Assembly (NCBI GenBank): GCA_015143735.1
Contig: VKHC01000221.1
Coordinates: 1 to 15,180 of the forward strand
Length of the DNA stretch: 15,180 bases
Reading direction: 5' to 3'
Source of the DNA: Synura sp. LO234KE
Taxonomy: Eukaryota > Sar > Synurophyceae > Synurales > Mallomonadaceae
Shown here: positions 8,928 through 15,180 of the stretch, in pieces
Numbering within the stretch: position 1 is the stretch's first letter
Layout of the letters: every line of letters starts with the position of its first letter
The notes under the pieces: model-generated
Told to the model about the DNA's origin: nothing
Seen by the model: the letters and a program-made list of their open reading frames with translations, nothing else
Database searches by the model: none
Position numbers and translations under genes: made by a program

Positions 8928-10618
8928 CTGCAGTGATAAGAACAGGTGGGTGGGTCAGTACCTCAGAAGAAAAATACGGTTACGCATGCCAGGGTACTGT
9001 GGGTCAACTGGGGTACAGAATGAGTGGATAAGATATATAGAAAGGAGAACGCGAATTACCGGACGCCGGGACTAGGGAGAGAGTAAGGGTCCCTGGTTCG
9101 GAAGACAATGCAGCAGGAGGTTGAGAAGAACCAGGCACTTCTGATGTAGCGGTCACCGGAGCAGATGTTCGAGCCACTTGCACTGCGTGACAAACATGAG
9201 GATCATCGCGTTTAGCAGGTGCGGAAGGATGGGTTTCAGATTTAGGATGGGTTTTAGATTTAGGTTTCCAAAATCTCAAGAAACCCCAGAATGTATAGGA
9301 CGTGGTTTACAATTGGCCTTTAGAAACATAGCAATATTTAACAGTTTACAAAATTACCTGCATCTCGTGCCTGCGACGAGGGCCGGGCCTTTTCAGCTGC
9401 GGTGGAGGAATTAGAGTACTTTGATGCAGCGGGTGGAGAAATGGCGGTTAGTTGTACTCCCACCCGTCTAACCTCAACTATCCATTTCATAAACAGTCGG
9501 GCATGACAAGTGCGCACACCGTACTGCTCCAGATTCGATACAGTCTCACAGAATGACAACACTTCGGCCGTTACACCGTGATTTCTAAGGTTAGGAATCA
9601 CTGATTGAAGATTGATGGACGTCAGCCACCTCTCCAGCTCCACGTACGTTAATTTTTCAAGTGGTTTTGTGGAGGGAGGGAGCGGAGAGACTCTCAATTG
9701 TACTACGGAACTCCCACAAGAGGATTCGAGATTGTTTCTGTACCCAAACCCGCTCGGTGCAGAGCCTGTACTCGTTCTTCTAGAGAGGAAACCATCCCAG
9801 TCCGTATCTCCCGATATCAAAAACTGTGCCACATCCTTCGCGTCCGGGCGGTGAATTGGGTCTGCTTCCCAACATATCTTAATTACAATAGCTATGTTTG
9901 GAGGACAGCTTTCAGGTATAACTTCTCTGTCGCCTCGCGCCACCCATACTCGAATCAAATCGTTGCTGTGGGCCTTTTCAAATGGGATCGATCTGGACGC
10001 CAACTCCCACAGGGTAACTCCCAAACTGAATATGTCAGACTTACTAGAACATACCGCCGGACTACAGAACAGCTCCGGTGCCATCCAACGAGCTGTGCCT
10101 GCATCTTCTAGTGACCTCGTCGATTCAACTAAAGTCTCTGTCTTCACTCGCGCCAATCCAAAATCTGCTAAGCAAGCTCTACCTTCACCATTCAGCAACA
10201 CATTCATGCTTTTAATATCCCGATGCACGATATTCATAGCATGCAAATACTCGAGACCAAGAGTGATGTCCTGGGCAACTCTCTGGCGGAGCTCTAAGTT
10301 TATCTCTTGAGACTGATCGCGCAGCATTTGATACAAAGAACCTCTAGACATGTACTCCATCACTATACACTGCTTCGGGCTAGTACAAAAGCCAAAAAAC
10401 TGGATTATGTTCGGATGACGTAGGGACTTTATAATTCCGGCTTCTCTTTCAAATTCCCGCACCGCTTCAACTGTTAAATGAGACGACGCAAGCAATTCCT
10501 TAATGGCGACTGCTGTATTTCTCCATCTGCCTCGGAATACTTTCCCAAAAGCGCCTTTGCCCAATTCTTGGTCAAATATTAAATCCGAAAATTGAATTAT
10601 TTGATTTCCGATCTCCAT
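2689..10618 (-). CDS. TKL protein kinase - SAM - giant TPR array protein (three exons)
   Basis: Gene model: exons 10618-9358, 9182-9060 and 8927-2689. The lengths sum to 7,623 nt, a multiple of three, giving about 2,540 residues. Both donors read G|GTAATT, the acceptors are GCAG|TG and GCAG|AA, and all junctions are phase 1. Domains: TKL kinase 12-270, SAM about 323-385, Ser/Pro/Thr-rich linker 386-461, KLC-type TPR array from about 465 to the end. The TPR frame has no usable ATG upstream of its second unit and continues across the acceptor with a natural partial TPR, which favours fusion over two genes. No signal peptide or membrane segment is seen, so a cytosolic signalling or scaffold role is inferred. 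The start ATG has an in-frame TAG four codons upstream. The alternative is two genes; cDNA would decide. The exact substrate and partners are unknown. Confidence 0.72.
2692..8883 (-). repeat. 126-bp coding tandem array, 48 complete units
   Basis: The array is strictly periodic at 126 bp. Unit 1 is 8847-8722, and unit n starts at 8847 minus 126(n-1); unit 48 ends at 2800. Higher-order blocks are visible. Units 6-8, 9-11 and 13-15 repeat a 3-unit pattern containing MDNLASLYVGKGDY followed by CLEKLKAKLG. Units 21-22 and 23-24 (6327-5824) are a nearly perfect 252-bp duplication. Units 30-33 (5193-4690) alternate KGDH and QSMGDY types. Units 2-3 and 35-36 match over about 280 bp at a spacing of exactly 33 units (4,158 bp). 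These patterns indicate unequal crossing-over or gene conversion in register. Confidence 0.93.
8928..9059 (-). other. Intron 2 (132 nt)
   Basis: The donor is GTAATT at 9059, the same six bases as intron 1. The acceptor is ATCACTGCAG ending at 8928. Joining gives Glu from the split codon and continues directly into the first partial TPR unit in frame. An intron is required here: the linker frame meets a stop at 9004 and the TPR frame meets a TAA near 8980. Confidence 0.7.
9060..9182 (-). CDS. Exon 2: Ser/Pro/Thr/Ala-rich linker
   Basis: A 123-nt exon joins SAM to the TPR array. It encodes about 41 residues of low-complexity linker rich in Ser, Pro, Thr and Ala, with no recognisable fold, and would be a flexible hinge. 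It begins after GCAG at 9183 and ends before GTAATT at 9059, both phase 1. The frame remains open upstream through the putative intron to about 9300, so the exon could be longer if another acceptor is used. Confidence 0.6.
9183..9357 (-). other. Intron 1 (175 nt)
   Basis: Donor GTAATT at 9357 follows a CAG exon end; the acceptor is a pyrimidine-rich stretch and GCAG ending at 9183. A CTAAAC about 30 nt upstream of the acceptor could be a branch site. Phase 1 on both sides keeps the reading frame. The intron contains two near-identical 18-bp copies (9229-9246 and 9247-9264). An upstream acceptor at TTGAG (about 9275) would retain this repeat as protein but does not match the phase of the strong donor. 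Confidence 0.65.
9358..10618 (-). CDS. Exon 1: TKL kinase domain and SAM domain
   Basis: The kinase begins almost at the N terminus. Glycine loop GKGAFG is at 20-25, the ATP-anchoring Lys at 40 (VAIK), the helix-C Glu at 59, catalytic loop HRDIKSMN at 132-139, DFG at 152-154, and GTARWMAPE ends at 182. All catalytic residues are present, so an active Ser/Thr or dual-specificity kinase is expected. HRDIK-x2-N with GTxRWMAPE is typical of the TKL group (RAF/MLK/ZAK-like and the large amoebal and fungal sets). A SAM domain follows at 323-385 with the expected W-L, central L/V-rich helices and L-x-x-YGV step; SAM usually mediates homo- or hetero-oligomerisation. Read without splicing, the frame runs on for six residues into the intron and stops at 9338. 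The exon ends at CAG|GTAATT. Confidence 0.93.
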
Positions 10619-10720
10619 GTAAATCTTCTATTTAATGTTTCGATATGACACGTTCGGCCAAACTTGTCAATTATATCTTAAAGAGGTAAGTGAAACCGAT
10701 ATCAACCACACAGCGTGTGT
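10619..10720 (-). promoter_or_regulatory. Presumed 5' UTR/promoter of the kinase-TPR gene
   Basis: This is the roughly 100 bp between the start codon and the kinase pseudogene fragment. An in-frame TAG lies 10-12 nt before the ATG. The context at -3 is T, so the start is not a strong Kozak match. I see no convincing TATA box. A short palindrome, ACAC-AGC-GTGT, sits at 10708-10718, next to the duplicated segment. The assignment is positional only. Confidence 0.3.
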
Positions 10721-10871
10721 CTGCACCCCGTAATGACATTGTCGATTCGGCTGAAGTCTCTTTCTTCACTCGCGCCAATGATCCAATATCTGCTAGCAAG
10801 CTCTACCTTCACCATTCAGCAATACATTCATGCTCTTAGTATCCCGATGCACGATATTCATAGCATGCAAA
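10721..10871 (-). pseudogene. Truncated copy of the kinase catalytic segment
   Basis: These 151 bp align with 10099-10247 of the kinase exon, in the same orientation. By hand I count about 15 substitutions, one 3-nt insertion and one 1-nt deletion. The copy covers the catalytic loop to just after DFG: it keeps LHAMNIVHRD but has Thr for Ile in HRDIK. A stop then follows the GEGRAC segment because of the 1-nt deletion, and the reading frame is lost. Homology stops abruptly on both sides; the AT-rich region begins about 30 bp beyond. It is either a partial tandem duplication or the remnant of a neighbouring paralogue destroyed by later insertions. It cannot encode a kinase. Confidence 0.88.
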
Positions 10872-11170
10872 AGTTAGTAAACATGGATAGGTCTTGGCGG
10901 GTAAAAAAAATTAGGTAAAAATATCGCAAAATACTACAGACATTTTGAAATGTTTTTATCTAAATTAGTAAATAATATTTCAAAACTTTTGAACTTACAT
11001 TTTAACCTAAATTTGCGTTAGAATTGATAATATAAATTAACGTAAAAATAGATAATACAAATTTCAATATTTAGAGCATTACCTGTTACAATATATATTA
11101 TAGTTCAAGATATTGCAAAAGATAAGTGTAAAAAATAATAAAAATTTGACTAGTAAAATGAAGAGACATA

Positions 11171-11220
11171 ACCAATTTGGACTTTTTCGGACATCATTGT
11201 CCACAAAGGTCCGAATTGGT
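11171..11220. repeat. 50-nt imperfect palindrome
   Basis: Arms 11171-11193 and 11198-11220 are inverted copies with about four mismatches in 23 positions around a 4-nt loop (TCAT). The arm begins ACCAATTTGGAC and the palindrome ends GTCCGAATTGGT. It is much less AT-rich than its surroundings. It could be a miniature transposon remnant, an element terminus or a structured RNA; the sequence alone does not decide. Confidence 0.75.
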
Positions 11221-11225
11221 GGTAT

Positions 11226-11239
11226 CACGGTTATCCGTG
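11226..11239. repeat. Short perfect hairpin CACGG-TTAT-CCGTG
   Basis: A 5-bp perfect stem with a 4-nt loop lies six bases after the larger palindrome. Together they form a two-hairpin island in AT-rich DNA. No T-run that would mark a terminator follows. Confidence 0.55.
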
Positions 11240-11399
11240 TTTAAATGTTGAACCTGAATACAATACACATGAAAAATTTATTTTGAAAAACAATTTCTTA
11301 TTTAAAATAAAAATATAATATAATATAAAGAAATGTTCTCTATAGTAAATTGTATGAAAAATGAACTATTTTCAATATCAACACGACGAATTAATGCTA

Positions 11400-11760
11400 A
11401 CATTCTATTTGTCAAATTACATTTTGATGAAAAATTTAACAGTGTGGTATAATCAATGTGTAAATCAAAATATCATATTCAAATAGTAAATGATTTTTTT
11501 GATACGTGGAGTGAAAATCCAAATGATGAAATTTTTATGAATTTGTCAAAAAAATAAAAAAGTTTATTTTTATTTTCATTGAAGGTTTTACTATTAAAAA
11601 TATCATAGAGAAAGAAAATTTTAATAATACTTACAGAGATGCATTAGAATATGCTGAAAAAAATACAAATGAAAAAATTATTTAAATATTTCAAATTATT
11701 AAACATGTGAATGAATTTAATAACTTATTTTGTAAATATAAAGATTTGATTTTGATTTTA
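11400..11760 (+). pseudogene. Unidentified broken ORF remnant in AT-rich element
   Basis: Segments on the + strand read as charged protein: VNDFFDTWSENPNDEIF near 11490-11535, then in another frame, after an A7 run, IIFIFIEGFTIKNIIEKEN and a continuation to about 11680, where a TAA interrupts. The protein family is not recognised. The frameshift lies at the A run around 11548-11555. It is probably an old gene of the element, now dead. Confidence 0.4.
11514..11635 (+). repeat. 122-bp direct repeat, copy 1
   Basis: This copy matches 12536-12657 with three mismatches and no gap, at an offset of 1,022 bp. It carries coding-like sequence from the broken ORF, including the A7 run at which the frame shifts, and that run is identical in the other copy. 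Confidence 0.9.
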
Positions 11761-11779
11761 ACCTTAATGAGAATTACAT

Positions 11780-12036
11780 TCACGTATTTGCTTGAATTAT
11801 TTTAGTTACATAATAACGACCATTTGGTTTTTGATTATAGACTAAATTTTCTCTTGATGTTCCATAATATTTTTCAATATTAAGTTATATCTCTATTTTA
11901 ATATAATATTGTCTCATTATTTCTTTTTGTTTTTCCTTCAATTTTTGTTTATTGCAAGAAAACGCACCACACTTCTGTTTCTACATTATGATATAATAAT
12001 ATCTACTTCACATTTAAAGCATTTAAAAGTTTCCAT
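11780..12036 (-). pseudogene. Small Cys-containing ORF remnant (minus strand)
   Basis: From an ATG at 12036 the minus strand reads METFKCFKCEVDI, with a CxxC pair, then a stop. A second frame gives a segment with KCGAFSCNKQK and a Lys-rich helix-like stretch, interrupted by one TAA, and then YYGTSRENLVYNQKPNGRYY before a TGA at 11780. The paired cysteines suggest a small zinc-ribbon-like protein with a basic tail, split by at least one frameshift and one stop. The family is not recognised. It is divergent from the polymerase frame, as is common for small genes in such elements. Confidence 0.35.
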
Positions 12037-12502
12037 ATAATATTATATATGAATTTTTTTTTAAATATTAATTTAAAAAATAATAATATTATATAAAATG
12101 ATTTAAAAATAAAATATCTTTATAATATATTATATTAATAATTTACGAAACTTAATAAATTACAGTAAAAACATAGAGGATTTATTAAAAGTTGACTAGA
12201 AAAGATTGTCAACAGTTGAAAAACGAAAATGTTCTATTAAATTTCTACAAGAAATTAAAATAGCAAAAAAAGAAAGAGCAATTGAAAATAAAAGTGCAAA
12301 TTCATTAAAAAAACTACCAAACTTTTTTGAAAATGAAAAACCAAAACAAAAATTTCTAGAGAAGCTAGATTAAAAAGATTTAATGATGGAATTTATCAAA
12401 ATAAAAATGAACCAATTAAAGAAATAAAATTATGAATTAATGAATAATAGAGAAAAGTATAAATATTCATTTATGTCAAGAAAATCTTTGCAAGGTGCAT
12501 TT

Positions 12503-12540
12503 CAAGAAATTACATTAACTAATGAAGAATTTTACAAAAT
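12503..12540 (+). repeat. 38-bp imperfect direct repeat, copy 1
   Basis: It reads CAAGAAATTACATTAACTAA and onward, and is repeated with about four to five mismatches at 12656-12693. The two copies bracket the second copy of the 122-bp repeat. Confidence 0.7.
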
Positions 12541-12657
12541 CCAAATGATGAAATTTTTATAAATTTGTCAAAAAAATAAAAAAGTTTATTTTTATTTTCA
12601 TTGAAGGTTTTACTATTAAAAATGTCATAGAGAAAGAAAAATTTAATAATACTTACA
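12536..12657 (+). repeat. 122-bp direct repeat, copy 2
   Basis: This copy matches 11514-11635 with three mismatches and sits exactly between the two 38-bp copies. It breaks the local open frame (QEITLTNEEF continues only after it), so it looks inserted into a pre-existing sequence. Confidence 0.9.
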
Positions 12658-12693
12658 AGAAATAACATTAACTCATGAAGAATTTAACAAAAA
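12656..12693 (+). repeat. 38-bp imperfect direct repeat, copy 2
   Basis: Partner of 12503-12540. The frame here reads QEITLTHEEFNKKLSPEQ, a variant of the segment before the inserted block, so the segment was duplicated and has since diverged. Confidence 0.7.
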
Positions 12694-13610
12694 ATTATCA
12701 CCTGAACAAATAAATGAATTTGGAATTAAAATTAGAATTTGATAATGATAACGAATTTGAAGATGTTGATGATCCAGATTTGATACAAGAAGCAATTTTT
12801 AAGCGAAGCTTAAAACAAAAAAATTTAGAATTTTTAAAAGATTATATATTTATGACAAACATGAATAATATGATTTGATTTATAGGAAATTGTAAAAGAA
12901 TTTAATAAAGATAATACAAAACAAACTAGAACTAAATTACTTGCAAATTTTATTTTAACTTATACAAAGTTGACAAGAAGACTTGATCCTGTTTCAGATC
13001 CTCATTCAGTTAATAAAACATTTATATATGAAGAGGAGGAATATTATTTTAATTAACTCAGGAAAAATATAAACAATGATATCTCAAAATCAAATAAAAG
13101 AATATGTTGAAAAAAGATTAATCTAATTTTATGGTGATTTAGAAACTCCATCATTAGGTTCAAGTGGAGATTTTTATAGAATATAAGACGAACTAAAACT
13201 AGAGCTGGCACATATACTAAATTAGATGATGAATTGATAGCAAAACATGCATGTGTAAATGTTCAAAATAAAAGTGATAATTATTGTATTATTTGGTGTT
13301 TACTAGCACATAAATATAATATTTAAAAAGTTGCGCATGAAACTTATCATTATAAAAAACATTTTCATGAAATTAAACAACCTGATGGAATTATTTATTC
13401 AATTGATATTCAACATGATAGACCAAAATTTGAGAAATTAAATAACATAAAAAAATGTGTTTGAATACGATAAAAACAGTTTATAATACAAATGAAGTAA
13501 ATGAAAATGTAATTAATTTATTGTTTATTGATGAGAATGATGAGAAAAACGATGATGGAACAAAGAATGAGCATTTAGTATGGATTATAGATTCTAACAA
13601 ATTAAAATGA

Positions 13611-13907
13611 ATGAATAGTTCACACAAAAGAATGTATTGGTGCACTCAATGCAATGATGCTGCATATATCACGGAAGAAAAATTAAAAGAGCATCAAAAA
13701 TTACGTTTTAAACACGATTCAGTTAAAGTGTATATGTCAAAACCAGATACAGATAAAAGTAAAGTATTTTTTGAAAATTACCAAAATCAATTTAAACACC
13801 CATTTTATGCAACCATGGATTTTGAATCAACTTTACAAGTTGAAGATAAAAATATTTGTGAAAAAGCCATATTTATTAAAATCATGATCCAAATTCATGC
13901 GGAATAA
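13611..13907 (+). pseudogene. pPolB block: zinc finger and Exo I
   Basis: This is the longest readable block of the first half of the polymerase remnant. It follows directly after an in-frame TGA at 13608. It contains YWCTQC, then EEKLKEHQK and a further Lys/His stretch (a C2H2-like finger placed where such polymerases carry one), then FKHPFYATMDFESTL, in which D-x-E is the Exo I metal-binding motif. The ORF stops at 13905-13907 after a frame slip; the adjacent frame carries the next conserved segment (HDPNSCGIKLIC). Confidence 0.7.
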
Positions 13908-14148
13908 AATTAATTTGTGATGATAATTCATATTCATTGCCAATTAAAATATTTAATAATTCAAATCCAGAAAATTAATTGAAGTTGATACTTTAGATTT
14001 AGAAGAAAAAGCTAAATATGTGTCTTACAATTTAAACAAAAATAGAAAAAATATTTTGATTTCAGATTAAAAAAAGAAAGAACATTATAGTAAAATAGTT
14101 TGTGATGAATGTAAATTTCAATTTGATGATAAAAAGTATAAAAAAGTA

Positions 14149-14427
14149 ATGCATCATGACCATATGAGTGGAGAATTTATATCTACATTATGCAATTCAT
14201 GTAATTTAAGTTTTCAAGTAAGACCATTTTTCCCAGTTTTTATTCACAATTTGAAAAATTATGACCGCCATTTTTTGATTCATGGATTTTCAAAGTATGG
14301 TTATCAATCAGATGATCATCACAAATTAATTACAGCTATTCCAAATAATGAAGAACGTTATATATCTTCTTCGAAAAAATTAAAGTTGGAGAATATAAAG
14401 ATAAAAAACCAATTATGTTTGAAATAA
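14149..14427 (+). pseudogene. pPolB block: endonuclease VII-like insert and Exo II
   Basis: It includes HHDHMSGEF and LCNSCNLSFQ, the His-Me-finger/recombination endonuclease VII-like signature often embedded in these polymerases; the preceding CxxC (CDEC) at 14104 lies just upstream in frame. It is followed by FFPVFIHNLKNYDRHF, the Exo II region with N-x4-D. The ORF leaves the conserved frame at about 14405, where the neighbouring frame carries the next motif. Confidence 0.72.
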
Positions 14428-14489
14428 GATTATTTTATTCATTTGCATTTATGGCATCATCATTGTCCGCATTGCTTAGTACAAAATTT

Positions 14490-14593
14490 AAAATTACAAA
14501 CATTAGTTAATAATTTATCCAGAATATGAAAAATTACAAACATTAGCCAGAATATGAAAAATTACAAAAATTAGTTAATAAAAAAAAAAAAAA
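14490..14593 (+). repeat. 28-bp imperfect tandem repeat and A14 run
   Basis: A unit reading AGAATATGAAAAATTACAAA plus an ATTAG tail occurs at 14521 and 14549. A third, partial copy of the AAAATTACAAACATTAG core lies at 14490. An A14 homopolymer at 14580-14593 follows. The repeat sits inside the polymerase remnant and probably arose by slippage. Confidence 0.7.
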
Positions 14594-14792
14594 CATTATG
14601 AAGATAATGATGATAAAAAACTTATATAAATAATATTTAGAAATTAGAAATAAAATAAATTTAGAGAATGTATCAAAATTATTTCAAGTTTATAATAGTA
14701 CATCAGATCATTTTACAGATGATGAACAATTTATTTTAATGATACGAAAAGGTATATGTTAGAGTTTCATGTACAGTACGATTATATTCAAT

Positions 14793-14800
14793 TATAAATA
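14793..14800 (+). promoter_or_regulatory. Possible TATA box
   Basis: TATAAATA lies about 120 bp upstream of the ATG at 14918, just outside the right end of the decayed polymerase. AT-rich surroundings make a chance match easy. Confidence 0.25.
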
Positions 14801-14917
14801 TTACTAGTGTATCTTTCAAAGATGTATTTGTGTAACTGACATCGTCAACTTCAGTTTTGTTCTTTAAAGTTCATAACTACCAGTCTTTATTTAAGTCTTT
14901 TGTCTTTAACATTTATT

Positions 14918-15180
14918 ATGCAATCTCAGTTTAGCACTAACAGCGTTAATAACAGAAACATCCAACATGGTGACACCGAAGGTGCAAACCCGGCTCAAGC
15001 ACCACAAGTAAAAAACAGTACGTTTATCAATGATAACAATCCTCGTTTGGATCAATGGAAACTACGCGAGGCATGTTCTGGCGTCCTACCTAGAATCAGG
15101 ATTCTCACTCTTCTCCCATCTCTTATGGTCACTGTACCTCACTCTCCTCCCATCCCTTATGGTCACTGTACCTCACTCTC
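14918..15180 (+). CDS. Candidate N-terminal exon, 3' partial, unknown protein
   Basis: From ATG at 14918 the frame is open for 87 codons to the window edge with no stop. The start has A at -3. The product begins with a Gln/Ser/Asn-rich stretch (MQSQFSTNSVNNRNIQ), passes through NNPRLDQWKLREACSG, and enters the 34-bp tandem repeat, translated out of register because 34 is not a multiple of three. Composition is less AT-rich than the decayed element. No family is recognised; it could be the first exon of a host gene, a gag-like start of another retroelement, or a chance ORF. The repeat-coded end may be intronic. Confidence 0.35.
   Translation, partial: MQSQFSTNSVNNRNIQHGDTEGANPAQAPQVKNSTFINDNNPRLDQWKLREACSGVLPRIRILTLLPSLMVTVPHSPPIPYGHCTSL
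15108..15180 (+). repeat. 34-bp minisatellite, at least two copies, open at the edge
   Basis: Copies lie at 15108-15141 and 15142-15175, with a third starting at 15176. They share CTTATGGTCACTGTACCTCA and differ at two positions. The array continues beyond the window. Confidence 0.9.

Larger units (their letters stand above)
10872..11340. other. AT-rich non-coding stretch with two hairpins
   Basis: No open frame with a recognisable protein is present on either strand. The stretch contains poly-A/T-rich sequence, the hairpin pair at 11171-11239, and a short TATAATATAATATAA-like run near 11315. It may be the left flank of the decayed element. Confidence 0.4.
12160..12880 (+). pseudogene. Broken ORF remnants upstream of the polymerase
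   Basis: Several short + strand frames read as Lys/Glu-rich protein: an amphipathic stretch around 12240-12350 (IKIAKKERAIENKSANSLKK), then RLKRFNDGIYQNKNEPIKE near 12365-12420 in another frame, MSRKSLQGAFQEITLTNEEF at about 12474-12533, and an acidic DNDNEFEDVDDPDLIQEAIF near 12740-12800. Frames change repeatedly and stops intervene. They could be the N-terminal extension of the polymerase gene or a separate gene; I do not recognise a family. Confidence 0.35.
10905..14760. mobile_element. Decayed AT-rich element with Polinton/Maverick-type polymerase remnant
   Basis: Composition becomes strongly AT-rich from about 10905 and recovers after about 14760, unlike the host gene and the LINE. The only family-level identification is the protein-primed family B DNA polymerase remnant at its right end. 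The rest holds broken open frames on both strands, direct repeats and hairpins. No integrase, capsid, packaging ATPase or protease remnant was recognised, and no terminal inverted repeats were found by eye, so the extent is defined by composition. Polintons are large integrating elements related to viruses; a linear protein-primed plasmid is an alternative source. All copies of genes here are inactivated. Confidence 0.55.
12885..14760 (+). pseudogene. Protein-primed family B DNA polymerase, N-terminal/exonuclease half (broken)
   Basis: Ordered blocks match the N-terminal half of Polinton/Maverick-type pPolB. There is a K/R-rich lead (TYTKLTRRLDP near 12960), an ACVNVQNKSDNYCIIWCLLA block at about 13246-13305, and a zinc-finger block with CxxC (13640s). 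DFES (Exo I) is at 13818, an endonuclease VII-like CxxC...HDH...CxxC insert at 14100-14205, HNLKNYD (Exo II) at about 14245-14262, FAFMASSLSALL near 14440, and IRKG near 14742. The family continues from here into the polymerase palm (PYE and YxDTDS regions), but here homology ends at about 14760. Breaks include stops near 13326 and 13608 and frame changes near 13455, 13900 and 14405. The gene is dead; no terminal protein or polymerase domain is present. Confidence 0.72.

Noticed and set aside
12885-14760. Intact polymerase read with an alternative genetic code
   Set aside because: TAA stops and several frame changes remain even if TGA is read as Trp, and the polymerase domain itself is missing.
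10905-14760. Terminal inverted repeats bounding the AT-rich element
   Set aside because: I compared both ends by eye and found no convincing inverted match. The palindrome at 11171-11220 is self-contained and has no partner at the right end.

Overview
This window is eukaryotic nuclear DNA. Phase-consistent GT-AG introns join the pieces of one gene, a non-LTR retrotransposon (LINE) lies on the left, and a decayed element carrying a Polinton/Maverick-type DNA polymerase lies on the right. The host cannot be named from sequence alone. A tyrosine-kinase-like (TKL) kinase fused to a kinesin-light-chain-type TPR array, next to LINE and Polinton-like elements, would fit an early-diverging fungus such as a chytrid, another unicellular opisthokont or an amoebozoan; that is inference.

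Layout. (1) 1-~2160, + strand, GC-rich: the 3' half of a LINE. It has the region after the reverse transcriptase core, a CCHC-type zinc knuckle, and an RNase H domain with all catalytic acidic residues. The two parts lie in different frames. (2) 2161-2688: intergenic, no gene seen. (3) 2689-10618, - strand: the centrepiece, best read as one three-exon gene for a protein of about 2,540 residues. It has an intact TKL kinase domain, a SAM domain, a Ser/Pro/Thr-rich linker, then a huge array of 42-residue TPR units (48 complete units plus partial units at both ends) without one indel. (4) 10721-10871: a broken copy of that gene's kinase catalytic segment in its own 5' flank. (5) ~10905-14760, very AT-rich: hairpins, scattered ORF remnants, a 122-bp internal duplication, and the N-terminal/exonuclease half of a protein-primed family B DNA polymerase, broken by stops and frameshifts and ending before the polymerase domain. 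(6) 14761-15180: mixed composition, a possible TATA box, and a candidate first exon open to the window edge with a 34-bp tandem repeat inside it.

How it fits together. The kinase-SAM-TPR protein looks like a cytoplasmic signalling receptor or scaffold: the TPR solenoid would bind a partner, SAM could oligomerise, and the kinase would relay the signal. Helix B of the TPR unit is nearly constant while helix A comes in a limited set of recurring variants. Several blocks of units are duplicated as 2-unit, 3-unit or distant copies. The array therefore appears to evolve by recombination, and the kinase fragment upstream suggests local duplication of the family. The flanking elements look independent of it.
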